This document shows, piece after piece, positions 1 through 9,152 of a DNA stretch of 64,000 nt. The notes below the pieces were generated by a model that saw only the letters and a list, made by a program, of their open reading frames with translations, was not told the DNA's origin and made no database searches. Numbering within the stretch: position 1 is the first letter of the stretch; the number at the start of each line of letters is the position of its first letter. This stretch comes from JAGQPD01 sp020426865 (GTDB taxonomy: Bacteria; Planctomycetota; Planctomycetia; Pirellulales; Pirellulaceae). Location: the NCBI GenBank assembly GCA_041399065.1, contig JAWKTN010000006.1, positions 735,808 through 799,807 on the forward strand. Direction: 5' to 3'. The position numbers and the translations under genes were made by a program.

Positions 1-3000
1 CACCGAAGCGGCCGAACGACTCTACAGCCTTGCATCGGGTACCGACCGCGTGTCGCTTGTCGATGTGATGCGATCGTTGCGTACCACCCGGATGCGACTA
101 TTAACGGAGGACGATGGCAACGGCCTGGTCATGCGACTGCTGCAAAAGCGAACCTCCTTGGATAACGAAGTGGAACGCATGGCAGAGCATGCCGACCGGT
201 GGGCAGAGGTCCAAGGCGAAATAGTTCGCTTGGACGAAGAGATCGCCAAGCTGGAAGGCAATCGGGATGAACTACGACGCCAAGCCAGACTGGCAGAGGT
301 TGCCATACAAGTGCAACCGAAATGGGAATTGTGGCGACAATACAACAACGAACTGATCGCACTTGGGGATGTAGAAGAACTTCCCGCCGACGCCCTCGAA
401 CGTCTGGCCGATCTGAACCAGAAAATCGAACAGAAAAAAGCACAGCTCGAAGACTTAAAGACGCAACGCAATCAATTGCGAGAAGAGGCAGCCAAGCTTC
501 CGCTGGAAGAAGAGTTGGCGAAGAATGCGGCCCGGATTCGAGCATTGGTCGATCAGCGAAACTGGATCGCCTCGCTTGAAGGACAGGTTCGGCGACTGGA
601 AGGGCAATTGGAAGAAATCGACCTCGAAATCCGCACCGAACAGGAACGCCTGGGAATCACCGACGGGTTTCGCCCGGGAGCTCCCTTGCGGATCACACGC
701 AAGATGATTTCCAAACTGCGTGGCCCAGTCAAACGAATGAAGGAAGACCGCCAACGGGTCACCGAGGCCAAGCGGCAAGCTACGGAGCTGCGTGAAGAAG
801 CCGAATCAGTGCAGAAACGCATCAAACAACTGCTTAATGGTGACAGTTCTCTGCGACGCATCGACGACAAGTGGAGCTTGGTAGCCGAAGTCGAAAAGAC
901 GGGAGCACTTGCGGCGGCCCTGCGGCGCAGGGCCCAAGTTGATGAAAATCTGGCGACGATGGAAGATCGGTTGGATGATGTCAACCTGCGTCGAGCGGAA
1001 CTCCTGGAAGACCAGCTGTTGCCACCACGGACGTTAACGACGCTGGGGATGTTTTTTACCGCCGGTGTCATGCTGGCAATCTGCGGACTTTTCGGCGGCT
1101 ATTTTGGTTTTCGCGACAACGTCCGTTGGCTGATGGTGCTGGTCGGCGCTGCCGGCGTCGGTGCCACAATCCTGATGAAACATCTGATGGAGATCGGCTC
1201 GGTCGATGAACTCGACGAAACAGACCGACAATTCGGCATGCTGACAAAGCAACACCAGGAACTGGCGTCCGAACGAGAGGACCTGGAAGGTGCGCTGCCG
1301 CCAGGTAACGGCTCACTCGCCGATCGTCTCCGTGACACCGAAACCAAACTCGGCAATCTCGAGGAACTGCTGCCATTGGATTCCCGCCGCCGGGAAACAC
1401 TCAAGCGCGCCGAAGACGCAGAAAAATTGGCAATTCAAGCCGCGGCGACATTGACGGAAAGCCAGCGTCTCTGGCAATCGACATTGCGTTCGCTGGGGCT
1501 ATCCTCCAAGCTCACACCACCGCAATTCAAGGAGTTGATCGGCAAAACCGGAAACGTGCGACTGCTAGAGAAACAGCGACAGGAAATCCAGAATGATTTG
1601 GAGAGAGCTCAACGCGACCTGCAATCGGTAACTAGCCAACTGACGGAAATCGCCACGCAATCGCTGTTGAAGTCCATCGACGAATCGCCGCTGAAGATTG
1701 TTGATCAGCTGGCTGACGGGATGAAGCGTCATAACAAGAATACCGAGCGTCGCGAGTCATTGCGCGGTCAATCGCGACAACTACGACGCGAATACGAGAA
1801 AATCTCAAAAGGCATTCATCAATTGCATGCAAAACGGTTGTCGATTATCGCGTCCAGCGGCGCCGAAGACGAACACGACTTGAAACGGATGTTGGACCGC
1901 CGGAATCAGGCACTCGAATTGACGGGTCTGCGAGACGATACGCTGCGAGAAATTCAAGACATCACCGGCTTGCGCGTCAACCAGGACGAAATCGAGCAGC
2001 AGTTGGGGGCTCAGTTGAAAGAAGACAACGCGTCGCGACTGCAACAGGCACAACAGGAAATGCAAGGACGCGACGTACGGTTAAAAGAACTGATCGATCG
2101 ACGCGGTCGGTTGCTGCAAGAATCGCAGACGTTAGCGAATAGTCGACAGTTGGCCGAGGCTCAACTATCGGCGTCGATGGCCGAGCAAAAATTACGCGAC
2201 GGTTTGGATCAATGGAAGTCGATCAGTGCGATCACCTCGATGTTGGAATCGGTTTATAAACGGTATGAGCGAGACCGCCAACCAGATACACTCAAAGAGG
2301 CCTCCGAGTATTTGGCGGAATTGACAAGTAATCGATATGTCCGCATCTGGACACCACTCAGCGAAGACGTGTTGTACGTCGATGATCACGATGGAAAAAC
2401 CTTATCGGTGGACGTCCTCAGCCGCGGAACTCGCGAACAGGTTTTCCTCGGCCTGCGACTAGCATTAGCTTCCGATTATTCTCGTCGAGGGCTCCAATTG
2501 CCATTGATCCTCGATGATGTGTTAGTGAATTTTGATCTACCAAGAACGAAAGCTGCCGCGAAACTGCTGCGCGACTATTCATTGCGTGGCCATCAGATCA
2601 TCTTCTTCACCTGCCACGAACATATCATGAACGTCTTCCACGATCTCGATGTGCTCGTCCGAGAGATACCGCGACATGACGGCGTGGTTGACGAACCTAT
2701 TTCCTTGGCAACACCCAAACCAATTCCTCTGGTCGCTCCGCAAAATCCCGACGTCGTTACCGAACCGGATCCAGCACCAAGACCGATCAAGGAAGTCGCC
2801 AGACCCAAGCTTCCCAAGAAGCGCAAAACCAAGAAGGTAGTGGTCGACGATTTTGAACTGCCCGCTACTGCCCCCATCGCCGCGACACCCACCGAAGTAC
2901 CTGTGCCGCACGAAGTCCCTGTAAGTGTCGAATACGACGAATATGAATTCGAAATCGTCGGCGAAGACGGTGTTTTAGGGGAGGACGATGACGAATATGA

Positions 3001-3088
3001 GTATGTCTACGAATACGTCGACGAATCTGAAGTGCCCAATTTACAGCTGATTCGCGACGAACAAGAATACACGGAGTTCACTTCGTAA
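1..3088 (+). CDS. YhaN/Rad50-like coiled-coil ABC ATPase, 5' partial
   Basis: The frame is open from the left edge (first full codon at base 2), so the start and the Walker A half lie outside the window. A GTG at 50 is in frame but reads as internal. What remains is a long charged coiled coil, two hydrophobic segments at about 1028-1200 that could be a membrane hairpin, more coiled coil, then the C-terminal ABC-ATPase half: signature LSRGTREQVFLGLR near 2416 and Walker B LPLILDDVLVNFD near 2500, followed by the H-loop (FFTCHEH). This arrangement matches YhaN-type AAA proteins related to Rad50/SbcC, usually paired with a YhaO-like nuclease, which would sit upstream. After the ATPase comes a proline-rich then very acidic tail (EDDDEYEYVYEY) ending at TAA 3086. 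The family is clear. A DNA-end role is inferred from relatives, and the central membrane hairpin is unusual for a nuclease partner. Confidence 0.85.
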   Translation, partial: TEAAERLYSLASGTDRVSLVDVMRSLRTTRMRLLTEDDGNGLVMRLLQKRTSLDNEVERMAEHADRWAEVQGEIVRLDEEIAKLEGNRDELRRQARLAEVAIQVQPKWELWRQYNNELIALGDVEELPADALERLADLNQKIEQKKAQLEDLKTQRNQLREEAAKLPLEEELAKNAARIRALVDQRNWIASLEGQVRRLEGQLEEIDLEIRTEQERLGITDGFRPGAPLRITRKMISKLRGPVKRMKEDRQRVTEAKRQATELREEAESVQKRIKQLLNGDSSLRRIDDKWSLVAEVEKTGALAAALRRRAQVDENLATMEDRLDDVNLRRAELLEDQLLPPRTLTTLGMFFTAGVMLAICGLFGGYFGFRDNVRWLMVLVGAAGVGATILMKHLMEIGSVDELDETDRQFGMLTKQHQELASEREDLEGALPPGNGSLADRLRDTETKLGNLEELLPLDSRRRETLKRAEDAEKLAIQAAATLTESQRLWQSTLRSLGLSSKLTPPQFKELIGKTGNVRLLEKQRQEIQNDLERAQRDLQSVTSQLTEIATQSLLKSIDESPLKIVDQLADGMKRHNKNTERRESLRGQSRQLRREYEKISKGIHQLHAKRLSIIASSGAEDEHDLKRMLDRRNQALELTGLRDDTLREIQDITGLRVNQDEIEQQLGAQLKEDNASRLQQAQQEMQGRDVRLKELIDRRGRLLQESQTLANSRQLAEAQLSASMAEQKLRDGLDQWKSISAITSMLESVYKRYERDRQPDTLKEASEYLAELTSNRYVRIWTPLSEDVLYVDDHDGKTLSVDVLSRGTREQVFLGLRLALASDYSRRGLQLPLILDDVLVNFDLPRTKAAAKLLRDYSLRGHQIIFFTCHEHIMNVFHDLDVLVREIPRHDGVVDEPISLATPKPIPLVAPQNPDVVTEPDPAPRPIKEVARPKLPKKRKTKKVVVDDFELPATAPIAATPTEVPVPHEVPVSVEYDEYEFEIVGEDGVLGEDDDEYEYVYEYVDESEVPNLQLIRDEQEYTEFTS

Positions 3089-3095
3089 CCTCCCC

Positions 3096-3329
3096 ATCTT
3101 CCTGCGCAATCCTCCTCCTACATCTTCCTGCCCCCATCTTCCTGCCAAATCCTCTTCCTACCCCCATCTTCCTACCCCCATCTTCCTACCCCCATCTTCC
3201 TACCCCCATCTTCCTACCCCCATCTTCCTACCCCCATCTTCCTGCCCCCATCTTCCTGCCCCCATCTTCCTGCCCCCATCTTCCTGCCCCCATCTTCCTG
3301 CCCCCATCTTCCTGCCCCCATCTTCCTAC
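3096..3329. repeat. 14-bp tandem repeat (cccccatcttcct[a/g])
   Basis: The core catcttcct recurs at 3096, 3121, 3135 and then every 14 bp from 3165 to 3319: 3165, 3179, 3193, 3207, 3221, 3235, 3249, 3263, 3277, 3291, 3305, 3319. The last twelve copies are in perfect register. The left block ends in A (…cctac) and the right block in G (…cctgc), so there are two homogenised sub-blocks. It fills the space between two convergent genes and contains no coding frame. On the minus strand it reads aggaagatgggggt. It is probably a VNTR; whether it also acts in transcription termination cannot be told from sequence. Confidence 0.95.
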
Positions 3330-3384
3330 CCAATCCTCTTCCTACCAAATCCTGCTCCCCATTGAACCACCTCATCTTCATCCC

Positions 3385-4527
3385 CTAGTTGAACGAGAAT
3401 TTCCGTTCCTCGGCCTGTATCCGGATCGTATTGATGATGGCATTATCGAGCGTATCGGCTCCTTGTTCGTCCTGCAATTCCTTCATTTTCTCTGCAACGA
3501 ATTCATTGCGAGCGCGGTTCAATTGATTAATCTGCTCTTGAATCTTAACGCGTTGGGCCTGCATATTGTCAACGTGCATCTTCAGTTCCTCGAGAGACAG
3601 CTTGCGTAGGTCCTCGGGCAGTTGATCCTTGGCCAGTTTTTCGAGCTTGATGGTACCATCGCGCACGGCGTCGCAGAGATCCCAACTGGAGTTGCAGTAA
3701 AGATGGTTAGCTTTGGCGAGGCCGCGTTGAGCGGCGACGGAGGACGACAGGTTTGCGGCGTTAGCATCCTGTCGAGCTTGCAATTCGAGTTTTTCGTTAC
3801 CGTCGGCACCGTAGGCGACGTAGGTCTTATTGAGTTCCACACCCAAGCGTGCGATCTCTTCATCTTGCGGTGCCTCAAAGTCGACGACGGCTTGATTGTG
3901 ATCGATGCTCATTGCCTTTCCATCGGCCAATTGTGCACCGTCGCGCCAGTCGTCGGGAATGCCGTTACCGCAATGGATGGTGTTGACGATGATCCCTTTG
4001 GCGATCGCGGCCTGACATGCCTTTCGGTAGTCGACGGAACCTTGCGAGAACGGTTCGTTACCGGCGATGAAGATTACTTTCAAGTCATCTGGCGCTTGGC
4101 TCCAATTCAATTCCTCGGTGGCCTTCTGAATCACTTCACCGCAGAATTCGCTGCCGCCCGAGATTTGAATTCCGAAAAGCGCATCGCTAATGCTATCGAG
4201 ATCGTCTGTCAGAGTGGATAACTGCGTGGCAGGGGGATTACCGTAATGATACAACGCAACCTGCAACTGCGGCCGTTGCCCGTCGATTTCAGCGGTAATA
4301 AATGAGTTGACGATTTTCCATAGTTCGCTGCGAGCCTGATCGATCAGGCCGCTCATGCTGCCGGAATTATCCAACAGAATGGCAATCTGCACGATAGGTT
4401 TTTCGTGATACCCCGAGGCGATGTCCTCGTCGGCTCGCGTTGTTTGCGACGCACACAAGCCAATAACCAGTGCCAGGGACAACGTCCAACGTGAAACATC
4501 TGCATTTTTTCCGCTACGAGATTTCAT
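3385..4527 (-). CDS. exported von Willebrand factor A domain protein
   Basis: 380 residues. I chose the ATG at 4527 over upstream GTG 4557 and ATG 4554 because AGGAG lies about 6 nt before it and it gives a clean signal peptide (MKSRSGK…LSLALVIGLCASQ, cleavage near TRA-DE). The vWA domain follows at about residues 43-220 with an intact MIDAS start, LLDNSGSMSG (D53, S55, S57). The remaining third is a charged, probably coiled-coil C-terminus (KEMQ/EEL-rich, about 290-370). The stop of the larger vWA gene upstream lies 26 bp before this start, so the two are probably one transcript. A metal-dependent adhesion or scaffold role outside the cytoplasmic membrane is inferred from the domain; the ligand is unknown. 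Confidence 0.85.
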   Translation of the reverse strand: MKSRSGKNADVSRWTLSLALVIGLCASQTTRADEDIASGYHEKPIVQIAILLDNSGSMSGLIDQARSELWKIVNSFITAEIDGQRPQLQVALYHYGNPPATQLSTLTDDLDSISDALFGIQISGGSEFCGEVIQKATEELNWSQAPDDLKVIFIAGNEPFSQGSVDYRKACQAAIAKGIIVNTIHCGNGIPDDWRDGAQLADGKAMSIDHNQAVVDFEAPQDEEIARLGVELNKTYVAYGADGNEKLELQARQDANAANLSSSVAAQRGLAKANHLYCNSSWDLCDAVRDGTIKLEKLAKDQLPEDLRKLSLEELKMHVDNMQAQRVKIQEQINQLNRARNEFVAEKMKELQDEQGADTLDNAIINTIRIQAEERKFSFN

Positions 4528-4553
4528 TGCAATTCTCCTAACTCTTAACGACA

Positions 4554-6857
4554 TCACTTCGCATTTACATCCGACCCGTTCAGGCCGTCGACCCGAATCA
4601 GGACAGGTTGACCGTCAACCAGCAATAGGGTGTCGCGATTCAGCGCGACGGACGCCTGCCGCCCTTGTTGGGCGAGGCGGCGGGCGAGTTCCATGAATGC
4701 GTCCGATCCGAATTGTATTTCGCGTTTGGGACGCATCTCAGCTGCGGATTTGTCGACCAATCGGCTGTCGATCCACGTGTTCCCCTTGAGGTAGAACGCG
4801 CAGTCCGCCAGCTGTCGTACAGTGGTGATAGCAACGCGTCCGAGATTGGCGTCCAGGTACTTGTTGTTGTCACTCACACATTTGAACGACTTGAGCATCG
4901 AGTTATTAATATCCTGATTGACGGCTGCCGCACCCACGCGGCTTTCAACGGCACGTTGCTGCAGGTTCATCGCGGCGGTTTCCAGGACATCGGCACGACG
5001 GTTGAGGGGTGTTCCTTCTTCTGCCAAAAACGATGTATATTCGGTGAGTATACCGAACTCCGTCGACAATTTGACGATCTCATCGATCAATTCCTGGTTA
5101 TTGTTGGCCAGTGACGGGTCAGTATCAGCGCCACTGCTGCGGATCGCGTCAATCAATATGCCAATCTTGCGTCCCGCCCAAAGGCGAGGGACAAATGCAT
5201 TGCGAGTATTCGCCTGGTCAAACGAGAACTCGAATTCAAACGTGCGAGTTTTCCCCTCAGCAGATCCCTGCAACTGGAACTTCACCGGTTCGTTACCCAC
5301 GTACCGGCCCAGCAGTACCAATTGATCACCGTCAAACAGGTCGGGCAGCTGAGCGGGCAGGACATCGCTGACACGGCCAAGTGCCGGGTTTCCGTCTTCC
5401 CCTATGACTTGCAACGCCGGCAATGCCAACGCTGGTCCCGACAATCGTCGGAACACGGTGGCAATTTTCAATTCAATGTCCTCGCCAGGCAACACGAACG
5501 TTGACGTCCCACGGGTTTGAAACGCAATGTTTTCGAGCAACGGCGAATTGACGTCGACGCCGACACCAAAGGTAAACACACGTCGCTGATACGGGTTCGA
5601 ATCCGTTGCCAGCTCGCGAATCGCTTTTTCTGACGTGTTCCCAGTCGTCGGACGACCATCTGTCAAGAACAGGACGATTGGAAGGACGCCATCACGCGGC
5701 TCAGGACGCAATGCCTCCAGCAATGCGTCATGGATATTGGTACCGCCTCGCGGCTTAAGTGCAGACAAGTATGATCGTGCCGCCTCTTCGGTGTTACTAT
5801 TCTTAGCCACCGGTTCAGGTGAGAATTGTTCGACCGATTCATTGTAAGCGATGATGTTAAACCGTTCGTCGTCGTCCAGCCCCGCGATGATTTGCATGGC
5901 AGCTTGTCGGACTTGCGTAAGTTTATCGCCGCTCATGCTGCCAGAACGATCCAGAACGAGCGTCACTTCCCGCTTAACGCTGGTCGGTTCGCTAGTATCA
6001 TCCCCTTCCCGACTGGGAATGCCGGCCAGCAACAAAAAGTATCCGCCGTTGGCGGAATCGGGGTAGGCAATAAGCGACGCCGACAGTGTGTCGTCTCCCA
6101 AAAGATACGAAAGGCGGAACGCGCCAGGCTCACTCTGTGCCGACTTCGATACACTTGTCGAGACAACATGCTGCTTGCCGTCGACTGCCGTGGCAACCTG
6201 CTCGGTCAACTCGTGGCTCGGCGAATATACTGTCGCGATCGGCCGCTTGGACTTGATCTTGACCTGGATGTTCCACGGCACCGTCTTTGCCAGCGATTCA
6301 CTGCGAGGTAACACATAGTCCACTCGCTCGCCGTCGGCCGGCAGCAATGACTCGTACGTCAATCGAATCGTTTGTGTCCCATTGGGCTCGACTGGAAAGA
6401 CGCTCGAACGGATCAAGTTGTAACCTACGAATTCCAACAGAGCCGGATCACGGAGTTTGGCGACAATCGAGTCGTACAGTCGCCGCGCTTCCTCACGGGG
6501 CAGCAGTCGAGCGGTCGGTTCGGAACCGCTGCCGTTGAAGTCTAACCCCCGCACGACCGCTCGGTCCGGGACCGGCACTAACAACTCGGCCTCCAATCGC
6601 CGACCGGTCGAGTTGCGCAGATGAATATCCAGCGTAGTCGTCGCAACCTGCTCGAGGATTTCCACAGTCGCGTCGACTCTGGCTAATTCCACGCCTCCAA
6701 TGTGTGGTTCATGGAATACGCGAGTCTGAGGAATAATGACGTTTGAGGCCCAGCGAATTGAGGAAGTCGGCGTCTGCGCTGTTGCTGGAACAGATAAAGA
6801 CGCGGCCAGCGTCGCGAGGACGCCGAACCGTAGACAAATTCGACGAGTTGGTTGCAT
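4554..6857 (-). CDS. exported VIT plus vWA domain protein
   Basis: 767 residues from ATG 6857, chosen because a near-perfect AGGAGGT ends about 4 nt before it and the protein then begins with a signal peptide (MQPTRRICLRFGVLATLAASLSVPATAQ). The longer frame to 7007 has no such support. Order: a VIT domain (about 35-190, as in inter-alpha-trypsin inhibitor heavy chains), a vWA domain with MIDAS VLDRSGSMSG (D303), about 297-465, then a beta-rich region and a C-terminal part (NNKYLDANLGRVAI…) typical of bacterial VIT/vWA proteins. It lies just upstream of a second vWA protein on the same strand. VIT and vWA together suggest protein-protein adhesion in the periplasm or envelope. No enzymatic motif is visible. 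Confidence 0.88.
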   Translation of the reverse strand: MQPTRRICLRFGVLATLAASLSVPATAQTPTSSIRWASNVIIPQTRVFHEPHIGGVELARVDATVEILEQVATTTLDIHLRNSTGRRLEAELLVPVPDRAVVRGLDFNGSGSEPTARLLPREEARRLYDSIVAKLRDPALLEFVGYNLIRSSVFPVEPNGTQTIRLTYESLLPADGERVDYVLPRSESLAKTVPWNIQVKIKSKRPIATVYSPSHELTEQVATAVDGKQHVVSTSVSKSAQSEPGAFRLSYLLGDDTLSASLIAYPDSANGGYFLLLAGIPSREGDDTSEPTSVKREVTLVLDRSGSMSGDKLTQVRQAAMQIIAGLDDDERFNIIAYNESVEQFSPEPVAKNSNTEEAARSYLSALKPRGGTNIHDALLEALRPEPRDGVLPIVLFLTDGRPTTGNTSEKAIRELATDSNPYQRRVFTFGVGVDVNSPLLENIAFQTRGTSTFVLPGEDIELKIATVFRRLSGPALALPALQVIGEDGNPALGRVSDVLPAQLPDLFDGDQLVLLGRYVGNEPVKFQLQGSAEGKTRTFEFEFSFDQANTRNAFVPRLWAGRKIGILIDAIRSSGADTDPSLANNNQELIDEIVKLSTEFGILTEYTSFLAEEGTPLNRRADVLETAAMNLQQRAVESRVGAAAVNQDINNSMLKSFKCVSDNNKYLDANLGRVAITTVRQLADCAFYLKGNTWIDSRLVDKSAAEMRPKREIQFGSDAFMELARRLAQQGRQASVALNRDTLLLVDGQPVLIRVDGLNGSDVNAK

Positions 6858-7010
6858 GGTTACCTCCTGTGCGAAAATCTGCGAATCGCGATCGTGTAGC
6901 GGTGATCTACCACTATTTATACGCAATTGGCAACCGATTCTTCGTAACAGGTTTGTAACTGCAAGAACCCATGCTATCCGGCCTGCACCCGCACCGGAGG
7001 AGGGCATTAG

Positions 7011-7643
7011 CTATCGCCAAGCTGACGCGGCGGGCGGTGTATCGGGAGATGATGGTGTCGGTTGCGGTGACGCTGATTGGTAGTGTCGGTTGATGAAATC
7101 ATTCTGAATCCACATCAATTTCTGAAAGGCACGCACCGTACTGCGTTCTTCGTTCTTATCCAATTCCAGATCGAAGATTGTTTCGGTTAGTGTGTCCGAG
7201 AGCAGTCCCATCAGTGCGTTCATTTGCACTAGCGGCACGTCAATCTGCTTGTTGCCCGACTGCGGCGTATGCATTTTTCCTACGACGTTGAGGTATTTCA
7301 CCATCCGTGCGTCGTAGGGGTTGCCGACGAGTGCCTGGAGGTATCGTCGCAGGTGTTCCTTGCGAAATTGGATCTGTTCGGCATCCTGACCGAGCGCCGC
7401 CAACCCATCGGGCAGTTGTCCTTCGAAGCCGAACTGGCGCGGCAGGAAATGCCGCGCCGTGGCATCAAATGACAACAGTTGGCGATACGTGCCATCGACC
7501 ATTGCGGGAATGCGTGGTGTCAATCGAGCGGCCAAGCCGTGGATTCGCCGTACGTCGTCCTCGGTGAAACCGATGAACTCGGCCAAGTAATCGTAGCGGT
7601 ATTGTAGATCCGACTCTAATCTCGCCTCATCCACAGATTTCAT
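7011..7643 (-). CDS. protoglobin-domain heme protein
   Basis: 210 residues from ATG 7643 (an in-frame GTG at 7703 is possible but overlaps the leader). The sequence fits the protoglobin/globin-coupled-sensor globin fold (PF11563 type). The N-terminal part reads YDYLAEFIGFTEDDVRRIHGLA, and a GKMH segment places the candidate proximal heme histidine at H125, followed by the G/H-helix region LVQMNALMGLLSDTL. There is no C-terminal signalling domain; the chain ends in a short proline/serine tail, so it is a single-domain protoglobin. The gene follows hcp on the same strand after 63 bp, almost certainly in one transcript. Protoglobins bind O2, NO and CO, so the pairing with a NO-linked enzyme suggests NO or O2 sensing, delivery or scavenging (inference). 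The Shine-Dalgarno is weak. Confidence 0.8.
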   Translation of the reverse strand: MKSVDEARLESDLQYRYDYLAEFIGFTEDDVRRIHGLAARLTPRIPAMVDGTYRQLLSFDATARHFLPRQFGFEGQLPDGLAALGQDAEQIQFRKEHLRRYLQALVGNPYDARMVKYLNVVGKMHTPQSGNKQIDVPLVQMNALMGLLSDTLTETIFDLELDKNEERSTVRAFQKLMWIQNDFINRHYQSASPQPTPSSPDTPPAASAWR

Positions 7644-7706
7644 AGGTGGACACACCCTTCTGCACGCAAGCCACAATATCTTGTTGGATTCCCGAAGAAG
7701 CACAGG

Positions 7707-8993
7707 CTAGGCCATCGCCAGCTGCAAATCAACAAGGGGTTTGTCGCTGATCAGTTTCAGATCAAACTTCTCTTGCAAGATTCGCACGACATTCGGCGTA
7801 AGAAAAGCTGGCGGAGCTGGACCGATACGAATCCCTTGGACGCCCAGATACAAGAGCGTCAAAAGCACGGCGACAGCCTTTTGTTCGAACCATGATAAGA
7901 CAATTGTCAGCGGCAGATCATTGACGCCGCAATCAAACGCCTTGGCCAACCCTGTTGCGACTTGGATGGCACTGAACGCGTCGTTGCATTGTCCCATGTC
8001 CAGGAATCGTGGGATCCCGTCGATGGCACCGTAGTCATAGTCCCGGATGCGATACTTGCCGCACCCGAGCGTAATGATCACCGTGTCGTCCGGCGTATGT
8101 TGCGCGTAATCGGTGTAGTAGTTTCGTCCGAGTTCATCGCCGTCGCAGCCGCCGATCAAAAAGAACCGCTTGATAGCGCCGCTCTTGACGGCTCCGACAA
8201 CTTTATCGGCCAATCCCAAAACGACGCTGTGATGAAATCCGATCGTCGATTCCCCCTTCTTGGCGTCCGTCAACGGGGCGCTCCGTTTGGCAGCCTCGAT
8301 CACGGGAGCGAAGTTGTTATCCTTCAATCTGGTGCCGCCGGGTACCGCCGTAACTCGCGTGGTAAACAGGCGATCCTGATAACTTTCCCAAGGAATTAGC
8401 ACGCAATTGGTCGTTGCCAATACCGCTCCCGAAAACTCCGCGAACTCGGCCCGCTGGTTCTGCCAGGCACCGCCGTAGTGTCCCACCAAATGGGAATGTT
8501 TCTTGAGATTCGGATAACTGTGTGCGGGCAGCATTTCGCCATGGGTATAGACGTTGATTCCGGTGCCAGAGGTCTGCTCCAACAGATCAGCCAAGTCCAG
8601 CATGTCGTGCCCCGTCACCAGGATCCCAGGCCCCGCCTTCGTCCCTTCGTAAACCACGGTCGGTTCTGGCGTGCCGAATTTCTCCGTATGCCCAGCGTCC
8701 AATAGTTCCATCACGCGCAAGTTCATTCGCCCGCATTCGAGGACCAACTCGAGCAGACTTTCCAGGTCAAAATTGACGTTCGTTACGGTGGCAAACAGGG
8801 CTTCCTCGATGAAGGCACTCACTTCTTCGTCGGTCTTGCCCAAACGTCGAGCGTGATTGGCGTAGGCAGCCATGCCCTTGACGCCGTAGAGCAGCGTTTC
8901 TTGAAGGGATTGCATGTCCGGATCTTTCCCGCACACGCCAATGTCCACGCATCCCGTTCCGTTACTCGTCTGTTCGCATTGATTACAAAACAT
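7707..8993 (-). CDS. hcp: hybrid cluster protein (hydroxylamine/NO reductase), short class III type
   Basis: 428 residues from ATG 8993, set by GGGAGGGCGGC just upstream and by the conserved opening MFCNQCEQT. The N-terminal cluster ligands are C3, C6, C15 and C21 (CxxC-x8-C-x5-C), the pattern for the [4Fe-4S] class I/III proteins, not the [2Fe-2S] class II of E. coli. The length is about 120 residues below class I/II proteins (about 550), matching class III, which lacks most of the helical bundle after the N-terminal cluster. Hybrid-cluster regions are present: TGHDM, ATTNCVLIP, GGCDGDE, TLGCGKYRI and GIPRFLDMGQCNDA. Hcp reduces NO (and hydroxylamine in vitro) in the cytoplasm under low oxygen. 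No hcr reductase gene is adjacent. It heads a two-gene unit with the protoglobin. Confidence 0.93.
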   Translation of the reverse strand: MFCNQCEQTSNGTGCVDIGVCGKDPDMQSLQETLLYGVKGMAAYANHARRLGKTDEEVSAFIEEALFATVTNVNFDLESLLELVLECGRMNLRVMELLDAGHTEKFGTPEPTVVYEGTKAGPGILVTGHDMLDLADLLEQTSGTGINVYTHGEMLPAHSYPNLKKHSHLVGHYGGAWQNQRAEFAEFSGAVLATTNCVLIPWESYQDRLFTTRVTAVPGGTRLKDNNFAPVIEAAKRSAPLTDAKKGESTIGFHHSVVLGLADKVVGAVKSGAIKRFFLIGGCDGDELGRNYYTDYAQHTPDDTVIITLGCGKYRIRDYDYGAIDGIPRFLDMGQCNDAFSAIQVATGLAKAFDCGVNDLPLTIVLSWFEQKAVAVLLTLLYLGVQGIRIGPAPPAFLTPNVVRILQEKFDLKLISDKPLVDLQLAMA

Positions 8994-9064
8994 GCCGCCC
9001 TCCCCTACGTCTTCGGTCAACTTCCACGACCATCGTGAAATGGATTGAGCCCAAATCGTAGGCG

Positions 9065-9090
9065 ATGGATATTTGGATGTCAATATCCAT
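9065..9090. promoter_or_regulatory. perfect 9-bp inverted repeat upstream of hcp
   Basis: Arms ATGGATATT (9065-9073) and AATATCCAT (9082-9090) are exact reverse complements separated by 8 nt. The element ends 72 bp upstream of the hcp start codon. A dyad of this size and spacing in a short leader is what a dimeric repressor or activator site looks like. It does not match the FNR half-site TTGAT-N4-ATCAA, nor the HcpR/DNR pattern TTGAC-N4-GTCAA. The regulator is unknown. Confidence 0.5.
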
Positions 9091-9152
9091 AATTTCCTCG
9101 CAAGCACGGTGGTCTTGGCGGGAGTTCGGCGGGAAGGAGCCCGAAAACTGGG

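Noticed and set aside
9065..9090. FNR, DNR or HcpR box
   Set aside because: The arms do not contain TTGAT…ATCAA or TTGAC…GTCAA in the needed spacing; kept only as an unassigned dyad.
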